Assembly (NCBI GenBank): GCA_023953695.1
Contig: JAMLJG010000023.1
Location: forward strand, 1 to 34,951
Source of the DNA: Kiritimatiellia bacterium
GTDB taxonomy: Bacteria > Verrucomicrobiota > Kiritimatiellia > CAIVKH01
Reading direction: 5' to 3'
Length of the DNA: 34,951 nt
The notes below the pieces were generated by a model, which made no database searches, was not told where the DNA came from, and was given only the letters and a program-made list of their open reading frames with translations. A program made the position numbers and the translations under genes. Shown here in pieces: positions 1-6,556 of this stretch. Numbering within the stretch: position 1 is the stretch's first letter; the number at the start of each line of letters is the position of its first letter.

Positions 1-35
1 ACTTGAACCTGTGACCCCTTCCATGTCAAGGAAGT
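1..35 (-). repeat. Partial tRNA-Val copy, putative attachment-site repeat
   Basis: The first 35 bases are identical to 6358-6392, which is the anticodon-arm to T-loop part of the intact tRNA-Val gene, in the same orientation. Identity stops abruptly at position 36 (c here, g at 6393), inside the 5' strand of the anticodon stem. The copy continues off the left edge, so its full length is unknown. Only the 3' half of the tRNA is present, so it cannot make a tRNA. A 3'-fragment duplicate lying downstream of an intact tRNA is the usual scar of site-specific integration into a tRNA gene. That reading is an inference; a contig break in a repeat is the alternative. Confidence 0.8.
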
Positions 36-283
36 CGTCACGTCCGGGCGGTTTCTGAATACTCAATGATTGCAGGGTGTTTCTCGATGCGGTCGCGAGC
101 GTCCGGATTCATGCGCGAGCAGAAGCGTTGGCAAACTGGTCCCAAAGTGGTCTTTCCTTTCGCTCCAAAAGTTACGGACCATAAAAGGTAAGTGTTCATT
201 GCGTACGAACGATTTATGTAAGATTAACTTGCTCGTCGCTGTCGTGAAGACGAATACTGCTGCCACGCATAAGGAATTTCAAC

Positions 284-3200
284 ATGGTGCAGAAACTCAA
301 TCGTCTCTGCGGCAGGGTGGACTTCCGCCTGTTGGCGCTACTGTCGATTCTCATGTTGATCGTTTCAGTCGGCTGGTCGGTGGCGCAGTTCTCGGATGAA
401 TCGAATACCGTCGATTCGTACGAAGACCTCGTCCAGCGATATCTCGACTACCGGGAGAAAAGTTACCCGATGTGCGTGCCGGACTGGTATCTCTACGCCA
501 GCCAGATCGAATCCATCGAGAGCACCTACGGACTGGCCGGGTTCCAGGAACAGCCGGACTGGTACGTCACGTTCAACGTGGGGGATTTCTATATCTCGCC
601 GAAAAGTTCCCTCGCCAAAGAGGTGGCCCACGGAACGAAGCTGATCATTTATGAAGACATGATCGGCGGGGAACTGCTGGTCATGCGCGATACCGGCGAA
701 GACTTCGAGGAAGAAGTCGTTTATAAGGTGCCCGATTGGCCCAACACCAAGTCCGGCGAGCCGTACAAGAACTACCTGTTTCGCGAACTGTCCAAGCGCC
801 GCGTGGTCTGGCAGGTCACGCTCAAGGACGCCGATCTCGCCGCCGAGGAATACGAGGCGATGCTGGCCGACCAGGAAGAGGAAGAAGAGGGCGGTGGTCA
901 AATGATGCTGCTCATGAGCGGCGGGGATGAACTGGCCATCGCCGAAATGAAAAAGGTCACGAACGGCCTCTTGCTGAACATAGAGTACACGGCCTCGTTC
1001 TCGGGGACTGTCTGGTCTGCCTATTCCTACGACACTCCGGCGTGTGTGGACACCAACGACGGCGGTGGAGGTGGGGGCGGCGGCGATCCTCCGCCGCCGG
1101 GAACCAACGAATGCACGAACTGCGTGATGAACTGCGAAGCTAATCCTACCAACAGCTTCATGGGCCTCGAGCGTGTTTGGGAACTGGTTTACACGAACCT
1201 CCTGCTCACCGGCGAAACCTTTACCGCCTGGACGGATACCCGCCCCATGGGATTTGATGCCGAGACGAATCACGTCAACAGGTTCTATTCCTTTGGAAAT
1301 AATGAAATTGATACCGATGAAGACGGCCTCAACGACGCTTTTGAGCTGTTCGTCGTAAAAACCGACCCGGAGGATGAAGACACTGATGGGGATGGCATGC
1401 CTGATGGCTGGGAGTGGAGCAACGGTCTTGATCCGCTTGACGACGCTGACGCAGCGTTGGATCCCGATATGGACGGTTGGCGCAATATCGAGGAATTCGA
1501 TCAGACCACCGATCCGTTTGATCGCCTGAGCAATCCGGGCTTCGGGCCGGGTCTCATGATCAACCAATTCGTTTACAATCCGTCGCCGGGGGAAAATCAA
1601 TGGGTCGAGCTTTTCAATAGGAATCTGTTGCCCATCGATATCAGCGGGTTCAGGATCGAGGCGTCCGAATATGCGAGCATGGAGGTCATGTATGAATTTC
1701 CCTCCAACACTGTCATACAGGCCGCTGACTTTCTGGTCATCGCTGAATCAGGTGGTTCCACGACGGGCGATCTCACCGGGACGCTGAATCTGGATATCCC
1801 CTACAATGGGTCGACAACCCGAACCGCCGCGATAAGGATATCCGGACCTGGCGGCAACCCGGAGACGAACGAAGTGCTGATTGTCGATGCCTGCCTCTAT
1901 GAATGGCCGAACAACGAGGGGTATTACGAGGGAGGCTTCGATAATTTCTTTGATGAATATTACGCGCCCTATGCGAAGCCGGGGCAGAGCATTATTCGCA
2001 ATCCTCAGGGCAGGGATCTCAACATCGGGGGAAGTGAATGGACTTGGAAGACGAACCCTGTTCCCAGATACGCCGGGACCTCCGACCCCGATCAGGATGG
2101 GCTTTCAACTATCGACGAACTGACCGGCGCTCTGAATCCCTTCGGCTCCCGACCCACCGAGCCGTTTACCGCCGACAGCGATGGGGACGGCCTGAACGAT
2201 TCCAATGAAGTGTTCGCCGTGTCTTCCACGGACCCGCTCGACATGGACACCGACAGCGACGGGTATCCGTGGGGAACGAATACCTTTACCTTGGACGGCT
2301 CCGAGGCGACATACGGCACGAGTCCCTCGAATCCCGACAGTGACGGCGACGGCTTCTACGACGGATGGGAAATCGCGTTGGGGTACAGCCCGACCAACTG
2401 GGAGGATCATGCCACGCTGGACTATGACGGCGACGGCGTGTCGAATCTCGCCGAGCAAAATCAGAACTCTCAGCCGGACAGCACCAATTCGTATACCGCC
2501 GTTCCGTTTAATGTGATTGAATACCACAAGCCGAAATCCGGCTGGAACAACGGCGACGATATGGGCGAAAACGGGACATGGCTGGGCTTGAAGTTCGTGG
2601 GAATCAAGACCACGCAGACGATCAGCGTGGTGCTTGGGGAGGGCGGTCCGGTAACGGAATACTTCTCGGTGAGCTGGGAGAACGTCGCGACGAACTACAC
2701 CACCGGCGGCAGAACCTCGATCACCAGTGCCATCGTGTCGGACACGAACCTCGTTCCGCGCCTGATCGTCAAGAATGAGTCGCCGGAACCCAATCTGTCG
2801 CCGCCTGAACGCGGGGCGGATTTGAGGTATGATCACATCACGGTCGAAATGACGAGGCCTGACGTAGCGGCCCTATCGAAATACTTTCATAACGACTTCG
2901 ACAGCGCATCAACAGGAGTCTGTGAAGTCGCGTGTATAGTTAAGATCAGGCCGGATCTCGAGATCGTCCGCTCTATGCTTGAAAGCAATGTTCAATGGTT
3001 GATCGATGGCGTTTCTGGTTCGACCTTGTCGTGGGAAAACGGAGGTTCAGGCTACGGCATCGCTAACTATGATCTGGCGTTCAACGATTGGAGGGAAAAA
3101 GCTGTCTTCACATCGCTTCCCGCAACGAATTCATCATTTGGTTTGAAGAATGTGACTGTTTCAGTTGGTGTTCTTGATCTCGTATCATCGGGCCACACAA

Positions 3201-3778
3201 AAGTCTTCTTCGAGAGAGATGCGCTGAATCATCCCGGCGTGGGTTCGGGAACGACACCGAACTGGTTCTACTATTGGCAGCAAGGGGCGGTCGGAGGGGG
3301 CATGTCTGATTTCGTGTACGGGGGAACAAACGGTGATATTCGCGGACAGTACGTTTCCTCCACGGATACTTTGTATCTATACAGTGCCGCTCCAGAGGCA
3401 AAATACACATCTACCGTGACGCACAAAACGAACACCAACTTGATATTCTCGATAGGCATCAATGCAGATGGAATTGATGCGGTTGCAGGCACGGTGATAC
3501 ACGAGAAAAAGCATCAGTGGATACATCAGACTTGGTCCACACTACCAGATACTGATGGAGATGGGGTTCCTGATGCTCAGGAAAACATAGCTCCGTACTA
3601 TTTTTCCGTTAACGACGCAGATACCTATGCTCTGGCGTCGACGATCCACCCAACATACGCAACCTACGGGGACAATGAATTCTTGTGTCGGCAGGAAGAA
3701 CCCGGATACGTATCAGATGCAACTAAGGACTGGGCATATCCCGGGAAACAGTGGACTGACGGAATAACAGAGTATTAA
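284..3778 (+). CDS. Large secreted TSP3/lamin-tail-domain protein with C-terminal HExxH
   Basis: This is a 1164-residue exported protein. ATG 284 is chosen because AAGGA (271-275) lies 8 bases upstream and the N-terminus is a signal peptide (hydrophobic residues about 15-34, likely cut after VAQ). An acidic N-terminal region is followed by a Gly/Pro linker at about 257-275. Thrombospondin-type-3-like calcium motifs (DTDGDGMPD type) occur at about 343-378 and 600-732. Between them, from about 424, lies a lamin-tail-like domain (NQWVELFNR). Near the C-terminus HEKKH (1073-1077) fits the zincin HExxH pattern and is followed by another DTDGDGVPD motif. TSP3 repeats bind calcium and LTD domains are common in secreted bacterial proteins. 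Protease activity is an inference from one short motif. The GC content looks lower than in genes to the right, and a HEAT-like secreted protein follows 20 bp downstream. Confidence 0.85.
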   Translation: MVQKLNRLCGRVDFRLLALLSILMLIVSVGWSVAQFSDESNTVDSYEDLVQRYLDYREKSYPMCVPDWYLYASQIESIESTYGLAGFQEQPDWYVTFNVGDFYISPKSSLAKEVAHGTKLIIYEDMIGGELLVMRDTGEDFEEEVVYKVPDWPNTKSGEPYKNYLFRELSKRRVVWQVTLKDADLAAEEYEAMLADQEEEEEGGGQMMLLMSGGDELAIAEMKKVTNGLLLNIEYTASFSGTVWSAYSYDTPACVDTNDGGGGGGGGDPPPPGTNECTNCVMNCEANPTNSFMGLERVWELVYTNLLLTGETFTAWTDTRPMGFDAETNHVNRFYSFGNNEIDTDEDGLNDAFELFVVKTDPEDEDTDGDGMPDGWEWSNGLDPLDDADAALDPDMDGWRNIEEFDQTTDPFDRLSNPGFGPGLMINQFVYNPSPGENQWVELFNRNLLPIDISGFRIEASEYASMEVMYEFPSNTVIQAADFLVIAESGGSTTGDLTGTLNLDIPYNGSTTRTAAIRISGPGGNPETNEVLIVDACLYEWPNNEGYYEGGFDNFFDEYYAPYAKPGQSIIRNPQGRDLNIGGSEWTWKTNPVPRYAGTSDPDQDGLSTIDELTGALNPFGSRPTEPFTADSDGDGLNDSNEVFAVSSTDPLDMDTDSDGYPWGTNTFTLDGSEATYGTSPSNPDSDGDGFYDGWEIALGYSPTNWEDHATLDYDGDGVSNLAEQNQNSQPDSTNSYTAVPFNVIEYHKPKSGWNNGDDMGENGTWLGLKFVGIKTTQTISVVLGEGGPVTEYFSVSWENVATNYTTGGRTSITSAIVSDTNLVPRLIVKNESPEPNLSPPERGADLRYDHITVEMTRPDVAALSKYFHNDFDSASTGVCEVACIVKIRPDLEIVRSMLESNVQWLIDGVSGSTLSWENGGSGYGIANYDLAFNDWREKAVFTSLPATNSSFGLKNVTVSVGVLDLVSSGHTKVFFERDALNHPGVGSGTTPNWFYYWQQGAVGGGMSDFVYGGTNGDIRGQYVSSTDTLYLYSAAPEAKYTSTVTHKTNTNLIFSIGINADGIDAVAGTVIHEKKHQWIHQTWSTLPDTDGDGVPDAQENIAPYYFSVNDADTYALASTIHPTYATYGDNEFLCRQEEPGYVSDATKDWAYPGKQWTDGITEY

Positions 3779-3798
3779 CCGAAGAGGGCGCGACGAAC

Positions 3799-4821
3799 AT
3801 GAACATTCGAAGTTATGTGCTGGTTCTCTTGACTTTAGCTGTATCGCACGGTGCAACTTCTGATGAACAGCGTTCTCGGGGGCACACAAATGTTTTCAGC
3901 ATGGTCTTTGAAGATGCGGAGCTATCTCACTCAGAAAAATGGAGGGTTGCAAAGGATGCGAAGTCGTTGTCATTGTCTGAACGTGAATACCTTCGATCAC
4001 GTCTCGCCGATACAAGTCAAGGCGACTCTTGGTACTACGCGCTTACGGCGCTTGCGGCGGCGGGCGATCAAGAGTCTGCGCCGTTTATTGGTGAAGAACT
4101 TCTTCGCAATGATAATCGCTACTTCGCGCTTGCATTGGGGATGCTGGGGAACAGCGATGGGGTTCCGTATCTCCAAGAAGCGCTGAACAATACTCAGCGG
4201 CCGCATGTTAGCAGGGCCTGTCGGGTGGCGCTACGCATGCTCAATGCGCGATCAAATGACGTGCCGCCTCCACCATCTCGCGACGACGCCTTTCAGATTC
4301 AATTGTTGTCCTCATCGGTGGACGTTGCGCTTGGTGAGCCCTTTGAAATACGTGCGGTGATTCAAAATAACACGACTGTCATGATGCATGTTGCTTGGGC
4401 GGATGCTTTCTTCGAAAATTATATTCAAGCCTATTCCGCCGATGGTGACTACGTCATTCCGGTTACGCCGCCGATTCTAGATCGGGAGCCAAGCAATAGG
4501 AGCTTTCCCCCGATTGCGCCGAATGATCAGTTGGGCCTGAGCAACACTTGTATAATTGATAAATCCTCGCCCGTCAGCAATGACTGGCCCGAGGTGCTTC
4601 CATCGCGCTCATCGTTTGTTCTGCGCGCCGTTGATAATTCTTGGGCTGTGGATGTCGCTCCTTACAGTGAGGGACGATCATTAGTGATCGACGCAGTAAT
4701 CGTTTACGACCCAGTGTCAATTTCTGACTCGTTGGCGTCCCGATTGGGGATTTCCCCATATGACATCTGCACGAACCGAATCATTTCGAGTGTCTTGCGA
4801 TTGAATCTAATCTCTGAGTGA
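3799..4821 (+). CDS. Secreted HEAT-repeat-like protein of unknown function
   Basis: This 340-residue protein starts at ATG 3799, 20 bp after the previous stop, so the two genes are probably cotranscribed. Residues 1-18 form a signal peptide ending in a small residue (SHGA). Residues about 45-150 are helical, with HEAT/PBS-lyase-like units (WYYALTALAAAGDQESAPFI; YFALALGMLGNSDGVPYLQ) that usually act as protein-binding scaffolds. A PPPP linker at about 155 leads to a C-terminal half that looks beta-rich (LGEPFEIRAVIQNNTT), like an immunoglobulin-type fold. No catalytic motif is visible. Base composition is less GC-rich than the core genes and matches its upstream neighbour, in keeping with a shared foreign origin. 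A specific function cannot be given; a partner role for the upstream large secreted protein is only a guess from adjacency. Confidence 0.7.
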   Translation: MNIRSYVLVLLTLAVSHGATSDEQRSRGHTNVFSMVFEDAELSHSEKWRVAKDAKSLSLSEREYLRSRLADTSQGDSWYYALTALAAAGDQESAPFIGEELLRNDNRYFALALGMLGNSDGVPYLQEALNNTQRPHVSRACRVALRMLNARSNDVPPPPSRDDAFQIQLLSSSVDVALGEPFEIRAVIQNNTTVMMHVAWADAFFENYIQAYSADGDYVIPVTPPILDREPSNRSFPPIAPNDQLGLSNTCIIDKSSPVSNDWPEVLPSRSSFVLRAVDNSWAVDVAPYSEGRSLVIDAVIVYDPVSISDSLASRLGISPYDICTNRIISSVLRLNLISE

Positions 4822-5043
4822 CGAGAGAACGCTACACGGAAAGGCCATGCAATCCGTCTGTGCCCCCGGCCCGTCACGGCGTCTGCTTACGCACACGCCG
4901 CGCCGGTCCGCCCCGATGCCGCCCCCTTCGCGCATCACGCGCCTTGCCCTCACGCTCCCGCCTTCGCGGGATCGTTCGGCCAAGTGCGCGACATGCGCTC
5001 CGCCCCCAGCGGACTCCCCCTCGACAAGCTCGGGGTCGTATGA

Positions 5044-5238
5044 ACGCGCACGCCCGCATGCGCCATCTACGGCTCCATTCGCGAGCGATGGGCTCAACTC
5101 GGATGGGAGACCAGCGCCCTCGGCTATCCCACCAGCGACGAAACCGACTACGGCGCATCCGGCCGCATGAACACCTTCGAGCGGGGTCGCATCGTCTGGT
5201 TTCCCGAAAAAGGCGCATGGGAAGAGATCGGGAAATAG
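5044..5238 (+). pseudogene. Remnant of an LGFP-repeat protein
   Basis: The frame ending at TAG 5236-5238 encodes an LGFP-type repeat: IREKW-like start (IRERWAQLGWETSALGYP), then TSDET, GRMNTFERGRIVWFPEKGAW and EEIGK. LGFP repeats are usually found in tandem in secreted cell-wall-associated proteins. Only about one unit is left. The frame is closed upstream by TGA at 5041-5043 and has no start codon or ribosome-binding site, so it is read as the 3' end of a decayed gene. The 220 bp before it (4822-5043) show no recognisable protein in any frame. It lies inside the proposed island, next to hairpin repeats. Confidence 0.65.
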
Positions 5239-5246
5239 AGCGCGCG

Positions 5247-5325
5247 CCGTGAGCGTGCGGGGTTTGGCCGGAATCAGTCACGGCGGGTTGAGGCGAGTGG
5301 CGCGACCCTTGTGGGTGAGAACGTG
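5247..5325. repeat. Degenerate right-half copy of the double-hairpin repeat
   Basis: The stretch beginning GAGCGTGCGGGGTTTGGCC and running through TCACGGCGGGTTGAGG to CTTGTGGGTGAGAA aligns by eye with the right half and right flank of the 93-bp repeat copies at 5339-5431 and 6123-6215, with several substitutions. The second hairpin no longer forms a perfect stem. Together with the other copies it forms a small cluster of related sequences around the toxin-antitoxin genes. Confidence 0.45.
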
Positions 5326-5338
5326 GGCGCGGTGTGGT

Positions 5339-5431
5339 TAGGGCGCGTTGGCTCAACGCGCCGGATGAGTTGAGGCATGAATGAGTCGGTTGGGCTGGAC
5401 TGCTCACGGCGGTTTGAGCCAAACCGCCCTA
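5339..5431. repeat. 93-bp double-hairpin repeat, copy 1
   Basis: The unit is bounded by TAGGGCG (5339-5345) and its reverse complement CGCCCTA (5425-5431). Hairpin A is GGCGCGTTG/gct/CAACGCGCC (5342-5362) and hairpin B is GGCGGTTTG/agc/CAAACCGCC (5408-5428), each a perfect 9-bp stem with a 3-base loop. A second copy of the same 93-bp length lies at 6123-6215. The layout resembles a REP/BIME-like or small non-autonomous repeat. It is non-coding. Confidence 0.85.
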
Positions 5432-5453
5432 CCTTTCGCGGGCAATAGGCGGG

Positions 5454-5765
5454 TCATTCCGCGTCTCTTTCGATCAGATGCTTTCCTCGAAAGCGCTGTT
5501 CGCCGCGCATGATGAAAACGATGAGGATATCGCGCCCTTCCATGCGGTAAAAGATTCGACTTGGCGGCACGACCAGTTGCCGATAGGGCAAGTTGGGAAG
5601 CTCTGGCACGCGCCCGCCGGATTTCGGAAATTGAATGAGCCGCTCGACGCGCGCGAACACCTGTTGGACGAAACGCGCAGCGGCATCCGGTTTGTCGAGG
5701 GCGATGTAGTCGGCGATGGTCTCGAGGTCGGCGAGCGCGGGCTCGGACCAAATCAAGCGCGCCAT
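5454..5765 (-). CDS. RelE/ParE-family toxin
   Basis: This 103-residue protein has the RelE/ParE fold signature: an N-terminal strand (ARLIWSEPALADLETIADYIA), the central helix pair with FVQQVFARVERLIQFPKSGG, the VPELPN..YRQLVVPPSRIFYR strand region, and a C-terminal strand (ILIVFIMRGEQRF). ParE-type members poison gyrase and RelE-type members cut mRNA on the ribosome; the sequence does not decide between them, though the P-x-SGR-type stretch and YR pattern look ParE-like. It overlaps the upstream antitoxin gene by 13 bp, so the two are translated as one operon with the antitoxin first. The length is normal and no disruption is seen. The pair lies between two 93-bp repeats within the proposed tRNA-bounded island. 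Confidence 0.88.
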   Translation of the reverse strand: MARLIWSEPALADLETIADYIALDKPDAAARFVQQVFARVERLIQFPKSGGRVPELPNLPYRQLVVPPSRIFYRMEGRDILIVFIMRGEQRFRGKHLIERDAE

Positions 5766-6010
5766 CGCTTCATCCGTTTTGCCGCTTGCTCATGGCTCAC
5801 GGCGCGGCCTTGCTGGATTGCGCGCTCGCCTCGGGCAATGCCCTCCAATATCCGCATGCGCGCTTGCTGCTCTTCGTAGCTGGCCACATTGACAAGGTAA
5901 GCGGCAGGGCGTCCGTGCTCGGTGATCAAGACCGGAGTCGGGTCTTCTTTCAGTTCTGCGATCAAGCGAGTGGCCTGGCGCTTCAATGTGGTGACAAGCT
6001 CGGTCTTCAT
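5753..6010 (-). CDS. Phd/YefM-family antitoxin
   Basis: This 85-residue protein begins with the Phd/YefM DNA-binding domain (TLKRQATRLIAEL, then PVLITEHGRPAAYLVNVASYEE). It ends in a charged helical tail (AIQQGRAVSHEQAAKRMKRW) of the kind that wraps and neutralises the toxin. It precedes and overlaps the RelE/ParE-like toxin gene, the normal order for this type II module. Antitoxins of this family dimerise, bind their own promoter and are subject to proteolysis. An imperfect dyad directly upstream (6012-6029) is a good candidate operator, so autoregulation is likely. Start is ATG with its complement at 6008-6010; no strong Shine-Dalgarno is visible. Confidence 0.88.
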   Translation of the reverse strand: MKTELVTTLKRQATRLIAELKEDPTPVLITEHGRPAAYLVNVASYEEQQARMRILEGIARGERAIQQGRAVSHEQAAKRMKRWRA

Positions 6011-6011
6011 A

Positions 6012-6029
6012 GTGTCACTATAGTATCAC
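6012..6029 (-). promoter_or_regulatory. Candidate operator/-10 region of the toxin-antitoxin operon
   Basis: The bases immediately before the antitoxin start form an imperfect dyad, GTG-2-ACTATAGT-2-CAC, with a central 8-bp palindrome. On the minus strand it contains TACTAT, a fair -10 element. The position directly upstream of a Phd-type gene suggests that the antitoxin binds here. This is inferred from symmetry and position only. Confidence 0.5.
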
Positions 6030-6122
6030 ATTCCGCCCGTCTGTCGAGATGGGGAGCGCGGCGGCGGACAAGCAGAACGCTTCAAGCGAGACGTATTCGC
6101 CCTGCGCAGGATTGTGGGTGGG

Positions 6123-6215
6123 TAGGGCGCGTTGGCCCAACGCGCCGGATGGGTTCAGGCGGGAGTGTGCGGGTTTGGCTGAACTGCTCACGGCGGTTTG
6201 AGTCAAACCGCCCTA
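6123..6215. repeat. 93-bp double-hairpin repeat, copy 2
   Basis: This copy has the same length and ends as the one at 5339-5431: TAGGGCG (6123-6129) and CGCCCTA (6209-6215). Hairpin A (6126-6146, loop gcc) and hairpin B (6192-6212, loop agt) keep perfect 9-bp stems. Sequence differences from copy 1 fall mainly in the loops and the spacer between hairpins, which suggests that structure is being preserved. It lies upstream of the antitoxin gene, so the toxin-antitoxin pair is bracketed by direct copies. Confidence 0.85.
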
Positions 6216-6227
6216 CCTTTCGTGGGT

Positions 6228-6287
6228 GAAGATCGAGCGGGCGGGTTGGGCGGAACCGCTGCGGCGCCTTGAGGCCAAGACGCCCTA
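6228..6287. repeat. Partial third copy of the double-hairpin repeat
   Basis: The right half of the repeat recurs here in altered form: GCGGGTTGGGCGGAACCGCT matches the spacer. A hairpin GGCG-c-CTTG/aggc/CAAG-a-CGCC (6263-6284) ends in CGCCCTA (6281-6287). The left hairpin is missing. It directly follows copy 2 and ends about 55 bp before the tRNA-Val 3' end. Confidence 0.6.
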
Positions 6288-6341
6288 CCCTTTTGTCTGA
6301 GATGACAGAAGATCGAGGGTAGTGGGTGCGGTGGGCCGAAG

Positions 6342-6418
6342 TGGTGGGCGTAACAGGACTTGAACCTGTGACCCCTTCCATGTCAAGGAAGTGCTCTAGC
6401 CAACTGAGCTATACGCCC
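6342..6418 (-). tRNA. tRNA-Val (anticodon GAC)
   Basis: Read on the minus strand, the gene begins GGGCGTATAGCTCAGTTGG and folds into a standard cloverleaf. Acceptor strand GGGCGTA pairs with TACGCCC. The anticodon arm is CTTCC/TTGACAT/GGAAG, giving anticodon GAC (valine), and the T arm is ACAGG/TTCAAGT/CCTGT. The discriminator is A and CCA is encoded (6342-6344). A 35-bp part of it is duplicated at the left window edge. Confidence 0.97.
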
Positions 6419-6556
6419 GACGCGGGTGATGCGGCTCTTGTGCCATTCCAAGGGGGCGTTTGTCACGCGCAAAGTGAGGGATCTGTTTTGCCTTTTTGCT
6501 TTCGCAGAACGGAAATCGCGGCTAGTACTACACGTTCTCTCAAGGTTTTTTACGAC

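Noticed and set aside
70..399. Open frame before and across the start of the large secreted protein gene.
   Set aside because: It overlaps the signal peptide region in another frame, has no ribosome-binding site and resembles no protein.
5010..5040. CTCGACAAGCTCGGGG sequence, similar to a widespread intergenic repeat whose spurious translation contains PELVEG.
   Set aside because: Only one copy is seen and the stem is just four pairs, so no repeat family can be claimed from this window.
4819..5238. Read-through from the HEAT-like gene across TGA 4819 and TGA 5041 into the LGFP unit, all in one frame.
   Set aside because: The frame is the same, but other genes here use TGA as stop, the joining sequence is low-complexity, and high GC leaves long frames open by chance.
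6523..6530. TAGTACTA palindrome before glnS as a second LexA site.
   Set aside because: It lacks the four-base gap and second half-site of the dyad before lexA; glnS is not an expected SOS gene.
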